Positions 17,417-25,936 of a stretch of 64,000 bases of DNA are shown here, piece after piece (position 1 is the first letter of the stretch; each line of letters begins with the position of its first letter). Location: contig NZ_SJDL01000008.1 in assembly GCF_004327985.1 (NCBI RefSeq), positions 91,103-155,102 of the forward strand, given 5' to 3'. Under the pieces are notes generated by a model, which did not search any database, was not told the origin of the DNA, and worked only from the letters and a program-made list of their open reading frames with translations. Made by a program: the position numbers and the translations under genes. This stretch comes from Marinobacter halodurans (lineage in GTDB: Bacteria > Pseudomonadota > Gammaproteobacteria > Pseudomonadales > Oleiphilaceae).

Positions 17417-19989
17417 AGTCGAATCAATACCTCCGTTTTCTAGCAGTCCCACTGTTGCTCGCATTCTCTGGGTCGGCCTTCTCTGCAACTCAGGATCCCA
17501 CCCAAGGCTTTGGAGCTTGGTTGATCGCGGCTCTATTTGAATCTGGCTCCATCGGAGCTCCGCCGAGCCAACCAGGTCTTATAGGCACAGTGAGCGAGCC
17601 AATTGGCATGATGTCGATGCTCATTGCCGCCATACTCATCATCACCAAATCAACGCAGCACCTTCTCGTGGTCGCGCAGGCCAAAGATGTTGATGAATCG
17701 CCTGTTTCGATGACATGGGCGCCTATTCACATTGCTCTCGCTGTGTTTCTGATAATGCCCACACCTTCCGGTTATAGCGCTGGGCAACATGCAGCAATAT
17801 GGGTTGCGGAGCAATCCAACACGCTTGGGAACATCGTTGCTCAGAGGCTCACCAACTTCTTCAAAACGAATGGTTCCATCACGCCGGTTACTAATCCGAG
17901 CATGAAGCCAGCTGTAAACGCTCTGATCAGCTCTGCCCTGTGTCGGGAGACTATTGAGCAACTGGGCGAGCCCGTAGCAGCAGAGGGCGGCACCCCGTTA
18001 ACCGTTACCACAAAATCCCTTGGCAGTTCCGCCGACAACCCCTACGCCGTATTCCCCTTGGATGAATTTGATACTCAGACTGTCCTGAATTATGTCCGTG
18101 ACCCTGGTGACAACTACAGTTTGCCTGGCGGGGAAAACAAGCCCTTTTGCGGGGGGCTTTCCGTGTCATACAGAACGGCCTTTGGAGCGAGCGACAGAGG
18201 TGACACAGAGCAAAGCGATCAAACCGTCGACAGTTTGTTCCAAGGGAACGATGCCGAAATGCCTGAATGGTCGCTCGACTCTCTGAATGACTTTAATAAC
18301 AGCGGGACCAACAATCAGATCCTTGACATCGCAAGCAGCGCCAACGCCCAGCTGAGTCGATACGCGCAGCGAATGGCCACCAATCACAATGGCCCAACAG
18401 CGATCGCTCAAAACTTGTTGTTTGATTTACGCCAGCATATCGAAGCAACGCGATCGGCAGACCCCGAAAAAATCAAAGCATTGTCCGAGCTGCTCAAAAA
18501 ACAGGAAGACAACTACATCAACAAAGCAGCGAAGATGACCGTACAGCTCTACAAAGACTCCGCACGCCAGGTGTATTCCTATTACGCAAGTGCCCGGAAC
18601 AATCAGAGGGACGAAGATGGCGAGAATTGGGCGGACGCTTTAGACAAGGTGGGCTGGCCCGGTGTTGGGCTATACTGGATGCAATTCAGCTACACCTCCA
18701 ATCGTGTCAATGAGGCTGTCGACGTCCAAATGACGCCAGTCCTTGCGCAAGGCCGACCCAGCTCGATCAGCAACATGATGATGGACGACCCCTCCTTGCG
18801 GTATCGGTTGGCCAACCGTATGGCCAGATACCACGAGGCTGTTGCTCGCGAAATTGCCAAAGATCCTCTTGTACCCAATTCCGGTGCCGATGATCTTGAG
18901 CAGAAGAAACTTGCCTTTGACCAGGCTACGAACGATTTTCAAGACGACCTAATCACTACATTGCGCAATGCTGGTACGGAAGAGTCGTCGGACGGCAACG
19001 TAGTCACAAATTTTTTCATTAACTTTTTCCGGGACAAGGTTTTTCCGTTTATTGTTGGCTCTCTCAAAACCAGCGATAACGCCTTGATCGGCCTAATCAA
19101 CCTCGGTCATTTCATTACCGATGTGGGTGAGGTCGGTTATATGGCCGACAAAGCGTTTGAAGGTTTGATGGGGGCTGCGAAATACAATCAGAACGCCGGC
19201 GTAATGGACACAATCGAGTCCGGTGTAATTAATGCGGGGATGCTCGCAGTGTCGGGCGGAAGCTGGGCTGGGAAAATGGCCTCAGATACTGCACTGGGCG
19301 GTATCATGCATACTGTTATGGGCAGCTACATGCTGCATCCACTGTTGTTAGTCGCCAAAGACCTTATCAGCTACATGGCATTGCTGATCATTCCAGGGCT
19401 ATTCCTCGCGTTCTATTTGCCAGGAATCATCATGATTCAATGGCTGACACAACTTGTCTCCTGGCTGATCTACACAGTCGAGTCGGTCATCGTTGTACCC
19501 GTTTGGGGCGTGTTGTTCGTTGGTGATATGGGACAGAAGGCCATTGCCCCTCAGACCGCACGACAAGGTTTTGTGCATTTCCTAAGCATCCTTCTTTACC
19601 CAGCGCTCATGGTGATTGGGTTCGTCATAGGACTGAAGGTCACAGACATTACCTCAACGTTCATGATCGACTTCCTGATGATCGGGTTTATTAATGCGAC
19701 AGACGGATACGCTTTTGGAATCGTGTCATCCGTAGCTGGGCTCGTGCTTGTCGCATTCGCGACTTATCAAATCCTGATGAGAATTTTCAGCCTCATGATG
19801 GAGTTGAATGATCGCGCCATTTCCTGGATTGGCCAGCGCCAGAGCTACCAAGAGGGCATGACGGAGAACGCAACTCGTTCGGGTATTGTCGGCGTGCTCA
19901 ACAAGGGTGAAGGCAAGACAAAGGAGAATAAACAGGAGCGGAAGGATAGCGATAGGAGGAAGAACAAGGACGATAACTCCTACCAATGA
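17413..19989 (+). CDS. dotA: DotA/TraY-like polytopic T4SS membrane protein
   Basis: An 858-aa protein with a cleavable signal peptide (about residues 1-25), membrane segments near 60-80 and 98-115, a long periplasmic region (about 120-600), and a cluster of hydrophobic helices at about 635-800. A charged tail of Lys/Glu/Asp follows. This topology, length and context match DotA of Legionella and TraY of IncI plasmids (745-1048 aa), which are inner-membrane or periplasmic parts of type IVB systems. It starts inside the stop of the preceding gene and ends at a strong terminator. Confidence 0.85.
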   Translation: MKSNQYLRFLAVPLLLAFSGSAFSATQDPTQGFGAWLIAALFESGSIGAPPSQPGLIGTVSEPIGMMSMLIAAILIITKSTQHLLVVAQAKDVDESPVSMTWAPIHIALAVFLIMPTPSGYSAGQHAAIWVAEQSNTLGNIVAQRLTNFFKTNGSITPVTNPSMKPAVNALISSALCRETIEQLGEPVAAEGGTPLTVTTKSLGSSADNPYAVFPLDEFDTQTVLNYVRDPGDNYSLPGGENKPFCGGLSVSYRTAFGASDRGDTEQSDQTVDSLFQGNDAEMPEWSLDSLNDFNNSGTNNQILDIASSANAQLSRYAQRMATNHNGPTAIAQNLLFDLRQHIEATRSADPEKIKALSELLKKQEDNYINKAAKMTVQLYKDSARQVYSYYASARNNQRDEDGENWADALDKVGWPGVGLYWMQFSYTSNRVNEAVDVQMTPVLAQGRPSSISNMMMDDPSLRYRLANRMARYHEAVAREIAKDPLVPNSGADDLEQKKLAFDQATNDFQDDLITTLRNAGTEESSDGNVVTNFFINFFRDKVFPFIVGSLKTSDNALIGLINLGHFITDVGEVGYMADKAFEGLMGAAKYNQNAGVMDTIESGVINAGMLAVSGGSWAGKMASDTALGGIMHTVMGSYMLHPLLLVAKDLISYMALLIIPGLFLAFYLPGIIMIQWLTQLVSWLIYTVESVIVVPVWGVLFVGDMGQKAIAPQTARQGFVHFLSILLYPALMVIGFVIGLKVTDITSTFMIDFLMIGFINATDGYAFGIVSSVAGLVLVAFATYQILMRIFSLMMELNDRAISWIGQRQSYQEGMTENATRSGIVGVLNKGEGKTKENKQERKDSDRRKNKDDNSYQ

Positions 19990-20008
19990 TACTCTACTGA
20001 AACCCAAA

Positions 20009-20034
20009 GCCGCCCTACCCGGGCGGTTTTTTTT
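20009..20034 (+). terminator. intrinsic terminator after dotA
   Basis: CCGCCC (stem), TACC (loop), GGGCGG followed by eight T residues, located 20 nt after the dotA stop codon. It is a canonical rho-independent terminator. Confidence 0.9.
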
Positions 20035-20169
20035 GGTCTGCACAAACTTGTTTGCGCCATAATGCGAGTGATTTCTTACCACCATCTCTTGCAGATTGTC
20101 AGAAAATGTGAATCGGTATTGACGTTCGCCGCATGGTCGTCCATACTATAAAAAAAGATGGAGGTAATT

Positions 20170-20835
20170 ATGGCATTCGCAAAATCAGTCCAGGGCATGG
20201 CCCAGTACACTTCAAACGGCGACGTTACAGCCTTTGAGTCTCACAAAGCAGTTCTCGTCTGGATCGCGGTACCGGTGGCTCTTGCCCTGGCTACACAATT
20301 CATTTCTAAATTGATTGCGATTTTTCTGGTCATCCTGATGGTCCCCTACGCACTTTTTATGCCTGTGACGGTAGGGTTCTGGTCCATCAACCAGATCATG
20401 GTGATCGCAACCACTCCGGGGTCTCAGATGTGGGGTAAACTCCACCCCAACCTGCACAATGGCTACGCGCATTCTGTACTGGGGTTCTTTCTGCTGCCAA
20501 TTTTACTGCTGGTGATCTATCCCATTTACTTGATCCGGAGCATCGTTCATGTGATCAAGGTTCTGGCTCTGCGCGCCAAGGGAGACAAACGAGGCAAGTA
20601 TTTCGAGTTCGGACGCCGCCGTTACTGGTTCCGCCAGCTGCGCGAAGCCAAGCGCCGCAACCTGCAAGGGGATGAGCTCAAAAAATTCATTCTGGGCTCT
20701 AGCCTGGGCGTCTCAATTCGGAAGGAAGATTTGAACAACCACTATTACAACAGCAACAACGGAACGTTCAACGATCGGAAGTACCAAGACTACTACTGGG
20801 AAATGGTCAGCAAATACGGGACTCCCAAGCTCTGA
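20170..20835 (+). CDS. membrane protein, 221 aa
   Basis: Unknown membrane protein. I chose ATG 20170 because GGAGGT lies 6 nt upstream; the ATG at 20158 lies within that ribosome site. Hydrophobic helices are at about residues 25-45, 48-75 and 100-125, followed by a basic, Tyr- and Arg-rich cytoplasmic domain of about 90 residues. It is flanked by two terminators, so it forms its own transcription unit. It may be an entry-exclusion or mating accessory protein, which is speculation from position. Confidence 0.65.
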   Translation: MAFAKSVQGMAQYTSNGDVTAFESHKAVLVWIAVPVALALATQFISKLIAIFLVILMVPYALFMPVTVGFWSINQIMVIATTPGSQMWGKLHPNLHNGYAHSVLGFFLLPILLLVIYPIYLIRSIVHVIKVLALRAKGDKRGKYFEFGRRRYWFRQLREAKRRNLQGDELKKFILGSSLGVSIRKEDLNNHYYNSNNGTFNDRKYQDYYWEMVSKYGTPKL

Positions 20836-20857
20836 TTGACCATAACCCTCTATCTTT

Positions 20858-20883
20858 AAGGCACCTCAAGGGGTGCCTTTTTT
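20858..20883 (+). terminator. intrinsic terminator after the 221-aa membrane protein gene
   Basis: AAGGCACC and GGTGCCTT flank a 6-nt loop and are followed by a run of six T residues, 22 nt after the stop codon. It faces the minus-strand dot/parMR operon. Confidence 0.85.
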
Positions 20884-20896
20884 CGTTGCACAGATC

Positions 20897-20929
20897 AGTG
20901 TCACGGAGCGAGCCCCGCCCCGTGACACT
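20897..20929. other. 10-bp inverted repeat at the end of the dot/par operon
   Basis: AGTGTCACGG (20897-20906) is the reverse complement of CCGTGACACT (20920-20929). It begins directly after the parR-like stop codon. It lacks a T-tract, so it may protect the 3' end of the transcript or act as a protein-binding site rather than terminate on its own. Confidence 0.5.
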
Positions 20930-21469
20930 CTATGCCATCATGCCGCGTAATTTGGCTCCCAGGGCCGTGTTCTTTACGGCGCTCTCTTGCTCATCGGCGC
21001 TAGAAGAAGATTCTTTCTGTTCTGTATCAGCGCGGGCTGGGCGCTGATCATTCCCTTCCGATTCCTCAGTAGGGTGAGGCCCTTCAGAGCGGCGCGCATC
21101 GGAATTGTTATTATCAGATGACTCCCCAGCTTTATTCTCTCGAACATGCCGAACAGGCTCGGAACGTGGAGCGGGGCTAGACTCAATCGCCGGTACTTCT
21201 TGAGCGTTAGCCGAGAGCGATATTCCCAGATCCTTTGCCAGAAGCCTGGCAAAGTGATGGGCTGACTGAAGAGATGGGGACATTCCTTTGGGATCATCTT
21301 CAAGGAAGCGAGCCAATTGGTTCGTCACCGCCTCGCAAAGCCACTCGTTCTTCTGGCGGGCCGGCAACGCCTTCAAATGCTCCAGCACCATACAGGTGTA
21401 GTGCTGAGTGGGGTCCGAATGATCCCAATACAATTGAAGGCGATTACGAGTCGTTTCTGATTTCGCCAT
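20930..21469 (-). CDS. ParR-like centromere-binding adaptor (predicted)
   Basis: A 179-aa protein beginning 7 nt after the ParM stop. The first 75 residues are compact with a segment (RNRLQLYW ... EWLCEAVTNQLARFL) that fits a ribbon-helix-helix domain as in ParR/StbB. The rest is long, acidic, Ser/Glu-rich and disordered, ending in a short hydrophobic-basic peptide (KLRGMMA) that could be the filament-binding tail. ParR proteins link the centromere to ParM filaments. The call rests mainly on size, order and the N-terminal pattern. Confidence 0.6.
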   Translation of the reverse strand: MAKSETTRNRLQLYWDHSDPTQHYTCMVLEHLKALPARQKNEWLCEAVTNQLARFLEDDPKGMSPSLQSAHHFARLLAKDLGISLSANAQEVPAIESSPAPRSEPVRHVRENKAGESSDNNNSDARRSEGPHPTEESEGNDQRPARADTEQKESSSSADEQESAVKNTALGAKLRGMMA

Positions 21470-21476
21470 GACTGTA

Positions 21477-22541
21477 TTATCCGTCAACTGAATCCAGATA
21501 AGTTGCGTGCTTCAACATTCCGCGCGCATTGGCAAACTCGTCACGGACAATCAGGCCAAACTCTTCGGTCCAATCCTCAAAAAGATCCTGACACAACAAA
21601 GCACCACCACCCACCAGAAGGACAAACTGATAGCTACCCAGATCGCCGAGCTTCGCACGCACAAAGCGTTTGATTTCACCAACAACCGGTTCTGCAGCTG
21701 CACGGCGAATCTCCCGAACATTGAAGACCTTTTTCTCGCCGCGGACAAACGTCTTCACCTGATCCGTTGCCATCGCCTGGTCGATCATCCAGTGGGGCGG
21801 TTTTTCAATGGGTACACCCTCGCTCTTAAAATACTCGCCCAACTTGTTCGCCAAGGATTCTCGCATATCCAGCGTTCCACGCTCGAGAGTGCCGGAACTA
21901 TCTTGGAGGATGTTGAATGTCTGCGAAATTCCCACCACGTCGAATGTACTGCCACCGAAATCCAGCACAGCCATCGGCGCCATGATCTCGTCTTCCTCGT
22001 AAACAGGAGTACCGTCATCGCCAATGATGAAGTCCATCATCGCGCAGACTCCCTCACAAAAAACACGAGAGCTATGAACTTCTGCAATGGGTTTCTCGTC
22101 TCGGCCTTTGCTGTGGGCCCGATACACCGAATGCTTCATATTCTCAGCCTGAGCTTCGATGAGCGCATGATTTCGCGTTCCGTCAGACAGAAAATAATCG
22201 CGAAATGGCAAAGAAGTTGAGAGCCGCACTTTAGTACCGTCACAACCAGCTTTGGCAAGTCCGTGGTTCACCAGGACCCGATTTTCAACACTTTTGGCAT
22301 AGTCCGCCGAACGGATATCGATCGGCCGTTGAACCGCCTCATCGCAGACGAACCGGGCGCCATCCTCGACCTCATACATATTGGCCAATTCGCCATCCAT
22401 GCTGGTCTGCGCTTCCTGTGAGGTGCCGATCTGAGTGCGATACTTCAGGCACTGGATGTTGTTGTTGCGATCAAAGAACGCAATCTTGTGATTGTAGAAA
22501 CCATTGTCATCGACGTAGTTAAAGATTTTCTGATTGCTCAT
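21477..22541 (-). CDS. parM: ParM/StbA-like actin-family ATPase
   Basis: A 354-aa actin-like ATPase. The phosphate-binding loop LDFGGSTFDVV is at 193-203 and the adenosine motif VGGGALL lies near 313. Length and layout fit plasmid ParM/StbA, which polymerises to push plasmids apart. The start follows icmT by 9 nt and the stop is 7 nt before the parR-like gene, so it is inside the dot operon. A role in positioning the transfer machinery or coupling segregation to transfer is possible. PRTRC loci are also reported to include ParM-like members, but the PRTRC genes here lie 20 kb away. Confidence 0.85.
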   Translation of the reverse strand: MSNQKIFNYVDDNGFYNHKIAFFDRNNNIQCLKYRTQIGTSQEAQTSMDGELANMYEVEDGARFVCDEAVQRPIDIRSADYAKSVENRVLVNHGLAKAGCDGTKVRLSTSLPFRDYFLSDGTRNHALIEAQAENMKHSVYRAHSKGRDEKPIAEVHSSRVFCEGVCAMMDFIIGDDGTPVYEEDEIMAPMAVLDFGGSTFDVVGISQTFNILQDSSGTLERGTLDMRESLANKLGEYFKSEGVPIEKPPHWMIDQAMATDQVKTFVRGEKKVFNVREIRRAAAEPVVGEIKRFVRAKLGDLGSYQFVLLVGGGALLCQDLFEDWTEEFGLIVRDEFANARGMLKHATYLDSVDG

Positions 22542-22550
22542 GATTACTCC

Positions 22551-22883
22551 TTACAAAATTGGATCACCAGGGAACGTGGCGACACTGCGCCGTGCCTGGC
22601 GAAGACGGTTTCGAGACGTGATCTTCCAATAACCCGCGTTAACAAAGAATCGGATGCGACGGAGCAAGTCAGTCCACCGAACCACCCTCATCCGAATCTT
22701 GATAACGTCCAGAATCAGGTTTGCCATGAGAATGAAAAAGACGCTGCCATAGGGGAACATGAGCCAGAATAGGAATGGAGCAACACCAAAAACTGATAAC
22801 ACGCCCAACACCGTCGCCGGCTGTGAACGATGAGCCCAAACAATCGGCTCACCCTGAGAGCCAGTCACGAGAGAAAGATGCAT
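22551..22883 (-). CDS. icmT: IcmT/TraK-like small T4SS membrane protein
   Basis: A 110-aa protein with a polar N-terminus, one or two membrane helices (about residues 27-58) and a basic C-terminus. Size, topology, the N-terminal pattern ...IVWAHRSQPATVLG and placement right after dotB fit IcmT of Legionella and TraK of IncI plasmids. Its start codon overlaps the dotB stop by one base, so translation is coupled. Confidence 0.7.
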   Translation of the reverse strand: MHLSLVTGSQGEPIVWAHRSQPATVLGVLSVFGVAPFLFWLMFPYGSVFFILMANLILDVIKIRMRVVRWTDLLRRIRFFVNAGYWKITSRNRLRQARRSVATFPGDPIL

Positions 22884-24022
22884 CAGGCAGCCTCCCCTTG
22901 CTCACCAAATTCTGCCTCGTACTGATCAAGGAGACGCTTTGGCAGCAAGCCCTGCTCATAATAGGATCTAATATCGTCGATGATGGGCTGCCCGTACTTC
23001 CGCACCATGTCTTTCAATACTGGCGTTATCTGGTCCTCTGGAGTTGCGTAGAGTTTTGTCCGCATCTTGTCGTTAAGGACAAGAAATTCACGGGCTGCCA
23101 CCCGTCCGCCGTCGAGCGTTGAAAGCAGCTCCTGGTAAACCAACACTCGCGTAGACCCGATCAATCCGGAAAGAGCCCGCATCCTTTCATCAGCGGGAAA
23201 AACGTTGATCATTCGGGTGAATGTTTCTGCCACGGAACCGACGTGAACTGTGGTGTATACCGAATGCCCTGTTTCGGCATTGTTAACAGCACCTTGGATT
23301 GTCTCGTAATCCCGAGCCTCACCGAGCAAAATCACGTCCGGGTTTCTCCGAAGCGCATTCGCACCGGCACGTGGGTAACCTTTAATGTGCTGGTGCGGAT
23401 CCGATTGGCCAATACGCCCAGTTCGATTGGGTATGGCACGAAAATCAAACTCGATGGGACTCTCGTATGAGACGATTCGCTTCCCCTCGTCCTGGGTAAG
23501 CAGTTCTCGAATTATTGCGCCCAGCTTGGTGGTTTTACCCGATCCGGTCTCACCAGCAATAATCACAATCCCGCTATTCGGATACAGGTTGTCTGCAAGA
23601 GCTGCTGGAACATTGAGAGCATCCAGGGTCGGCGGAACCTGAGCTATTCTTCGCATGGTGATATCCAGGCCAATTGGATTCCCATACATCCCGAGCGCCC
23701 CGGTAGCATTCACCCGAAAGCGATAGGCCGTTACTCGATCCTTTTGCACCGAATACGTGAAATCGAAATCGGTGCCTTCCTGGATCGTTGCTGATGACGT
23801 TGGACGGTGCATGGTGTCCAGAACTTGCTGAACCGTTTCCAATTCGAGCGGGCGTGATCCCACCGTGATTAGCCGGTTCTTTCGCTTCACTGCAAGAAAC
23901 TCGTCGTCCTGAATCAAGACGTCATCGATCCCCCACTCATAGAGAGCGATCAAAATATTGGTGAGCTTCGGCTTTGTGAGCGGATGTGAATCATCGATAT
24001 GCGGAACGTCTTCTTCGCTCAT
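22883..24022 (-). CDS. dotB: DotB/TraJ-like secretion ATPase
   Basis: A 379-aa hexameric traffic ATPase of the PilT/VirB11 superfamily that powers type IVB secretion from the cytoplasmic face. Walker A GETGSGKTT is at 157-165, the Asp box region follows, Walker B ILLGEARD is at 231-238, and the His box includes TGHSVYTTVHVGS near 250-262. DotB of Legionella is 377 aa, an excellent length match. AAGGA precedes the ATG, which lies 3 nt after the dotC stop. Confidence 0.9.
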   Translation of the reverse strand: MSEEDVPHIDDSHPLTKPKLTNILIALYEWGIDDVLIQDDEFLAVKRKNRLITVGSRPLELETVQQVLDTMHRPTSSATIQEGTDFDFTYSVQKDRVTAYRFRVNATGALGMYGNPIGLDITMRRIAQVPPTLDALNVPAALADNLYPNSGIVIIAGETGSGKTTKLGAIIRELLTQDEGKRIVSYESPIEFDFRAIPNRTGRIGQSDPHQHIKGYPRAGANALRRNPDVILLGEARDYETIQGAVNNAETGHSVYTTVHVGSVAETFTRMINVFPADERMRALSGLIGSTRVLVYQELLSTLDGGRVAAREFLVLNDKMRTKLYATPEDQITPVLKDMVRKYGQPIIDDIRSYYEQGLLPKRLLDQYEAEFGEQGEAA

Positions 24023-24025
24023 GCA

Positions 24026-24937
24026 TTATTCCTTCTTGAAAACTGGCTCGCCAGCAACAGGGCTTTGATTGTCAGGATCTTCAAATTGCGGCTGAGCTGA
24101 GGCTGGCGGCAGCCAAAGCGCGCCCCACTGGGATTGATCATTGAAGCTCATCGGCACGGTAATGGAGTGGATTACCTCGCCGGCATTCAGAATCTTCCCA
24201 CCGTCCGCGGTTGTCATTTGAGGGATGCCAGCGACCATTTGCGGAGGACGCACGACATTGCGGCTCTCAAGGATTCGGTAGGTGATACGCCCCCTGATAT
24301 CGCGGACCAACTTATTCAGGTTGTTTTCCCAGGAGTTCTCAGCCTGGCGCAACCCGGCTTTCCATCCGGCCGCGATCGCGCTTTCCCAAATTTTGATCTC
24401 AGAGGCCGTTTCCGGCATCAAAGCCGGGTGCGGCTTATCTGGATAGGGGAAGTCCCGCCATAGATAGTCTCGCCATGTTGGAGGCTGCGTGATCGCCCTT
24501 GGTTCTTCAGCTACCTGATACTGCACATCAACTGACCTCAATTGATCCTTATCACTGGAAAGGTCGAATCGATTCTTCACACGTGTGATCGAAGGCAAAA
24601 GCATGTGATCGTCAACGACAAATGGTGCAAATGAAGCGATCACATCAATCGTCCCCTCCTGACTTTGTGTCAGCTTGCGAAGCTGCTCATACCGCCAGGC
24701 CAGTGCTGTTTGGGCCGCATAGGAAAATGCCGCTTCCCGAATGGCATCGAATCGAATATGGCCACCGGTCAGATTTGCCGATCCGGAGGCTTCGCCATCA
24801 TTTTGGGGCGCATCTGATGATCCCTGCTTTTCAGGAGGCCTTGGAATAAAGTCATCACCAGCTCTCAATGCTTCCATCTGCTGAAGCACGGGAGGCTGTT
24901 GTGCCTCTATCCATACGTCCAAATTAGGGGCATCCAT
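24026..24937 (-). CDS. dotC: DotC/TraI-like T4SS core protein
   Basis: A 303-aa member of the DotC/TraI family, part of the outer-membrane core with DotD and DotH. Diagnostic segments include FAPFVVDDHMLLPS, TWRDYLW and GWKAGLRQAEN. I chose ATG 24937, which has AAGGAG 8 nt upstream. Unlike Legionella DotC, neither this start nor the upstream one (24988) gives a signal peptide or lipobox Cys, so the protein appears to lack lipidation. It lies 17 nt after dotD and 3 nt before dotB. Confidence 0.85.
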   Translation of the reverse strand: MDAPNLDVWIEAQQPPVLQQMEALRAGDDFIPRPPEKQGSSDAPQNDGEASGSANLTGGHIRFDAIREAAFSYAAQTALAWRYEQLRKLTQSQEGTIDVIASFAPFVVDDHMLLPSITRVKNRFDLSSDKDQLRSVDVQYQVAEEPRAITQPPTWRDYLWRDFPYPDKPHPALMPETASEIKIWESAIAAGWKAGLRQAENSWENNLNKLVRDIRGRITYRILESRNVVRPPQMVAGIPQMTTADGGKILNAGEVIHSITVPMSFNDQSQWGALWLPPASAQPQFEDPDNQSPVAGEPVFKKE

Positions 24938-24953
24938 TGAAACGCTCTCCTTT

Positions 24954-25457
24954 TTAGTAGGCGATCCGGAGACGGTTGTTGCCTTCACTCACCGTAATGT
25001 TTGCGCGGTTTCGTGATTGGTAAGAGGCATCGACCAGGAAGTCTGCAAGTGCGCGCCGAGACTTGTTCATCGAAATGATGACCGGGTTGACCGGACGCTT
25101 GCCGATAATCTGTGGCTCGTCATATCCCGCCAATCGAGACAGGCCACGTAAAAACGGCTCCAGCTCACCGTAGTAGGGTTCCGACAGAACCCACTCCTTG
25201 CGCCATTCAGGCGGGAAATCCTCGGGGTCATAACGTTGTCCAGGGTCAGCTGCACCGTTCTTCGTGTTTCTGGCTGACTCAGCGTAAGAAAGCACTCGAT
25301 ACGACTCGGCAATTTGATCGGCTGCTTCGGAGAGTTTCACGATGCCAGGGTCAACCTTCACCACAGTCTTGGGCTCAGAGGCGCACCCGGTCATCGCTGC
25401 TGCACATGCGCCAGCCAGGAATAAACCTGAAAGCCGGCTGGATTTACGATTAGACAC
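24954..25457 (-). CDS. dotD: DotD/TraH-like outer-membrane lipoprotein
   Basis: A 167-aa lipoprotein with a signal sequence and lipobox MTGC (Cys24). The mature domain fits DotD, which folds like a secretin N-domain and helps place DotH in the outer membrane. The start is GTG with GGAG 6 nt upstream. It opens the minus-strand operon dotD-dotC-dotB-icmT-parM-parR. The secretin-like DotH is not in this window. Confidence 0.85.
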   Translation of the reverse strand: MSNRKSSRLSGLFLAGACAAAMTGCASEPKTVVKVDPGIVKLSEAADQIAESYRVLSYAESARNTKNGAADPGQRYDPEDFPPEWRKEWVLSEPYYGELEPFLRGLSRLAGYDEPQIIGKRPVNPVIISMNKSRRALADFLVDASYQSRNRANITVSEGNNRLRIAY

Positions 25458-25936
25458 TCAACACTCCTTTTTAGGTATGGGATCACATACGCGATTTTAT
25501 CAATAGATAGAGGCGGTGAACGGCACTGCACAGCTCGCCACAAAGCCAAAGAGCCACTGTGGCAGGCTGGCAACGCTGCCGTCGTGGCTATTTGGCATAA
25601 CGGCGTGAAGACACTGAGGCGCTATGGCAAGGCATTAATGTTTTGTTGGGAAGCGTTGTTTTCAGGGGCCCGAAGGGCTTTCCGAACGGACCAATTGAGC
25701 AAGACTGCTCATCCGGATGGAAGAGGAAACGAGCCGGTGAAACATAAAATAGCTTATTCGGGATAACGATATTTAAACGATAAATTTTGGTGTTAAAGTA
25801 TCAGTCATTCAGATTTTTTAAAACCTAACGCTCGAAGAGCGTCAATCTATCGCGTTTTTAAATACAACACCCCCTGAGCAACTAGGAGAAAAAAACCTAG
25901 TGCTAAAACGGGAAGCATTCGGGAGAAACACCCAAA
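25458..25936. other. divergent intergenic region between dotD and the recombinase-like gene
   Basis: 479 nt without a convincing gene. A short open frame at 25584-25766 has no ribosome site or protein-like composition. The right half is AT-rich and holds two hairpins before the recombinase-like gene: ACGCTC/GAGCGT (25827-25841) and CTAGG/CCTAG (about 25881-25899). Promoters for both flanking genes must lie here. I see no clear oriT. Confidence 0.5.

Noticed and set aside
21507..22220. 237-codon plus-strand frame opposite parM
   Set aside because: The minus strand has clear actin-family motifs. No start signal or known pattern supports the antisense frame.
2926..25457. Relaxase, oriT, DotG/DotH/DotF/DotI and DotO genes expected for a complete type IVB transfer system
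   Set aside because: I looked for their hallmark motifs and did not find them. They are probably outside the window.
25584..25766. 60-codon plus-strand frame between dotD and the recombinase-like gene
   Set aside because: No ribosome site and no recognisable features. It is probably non-coding.
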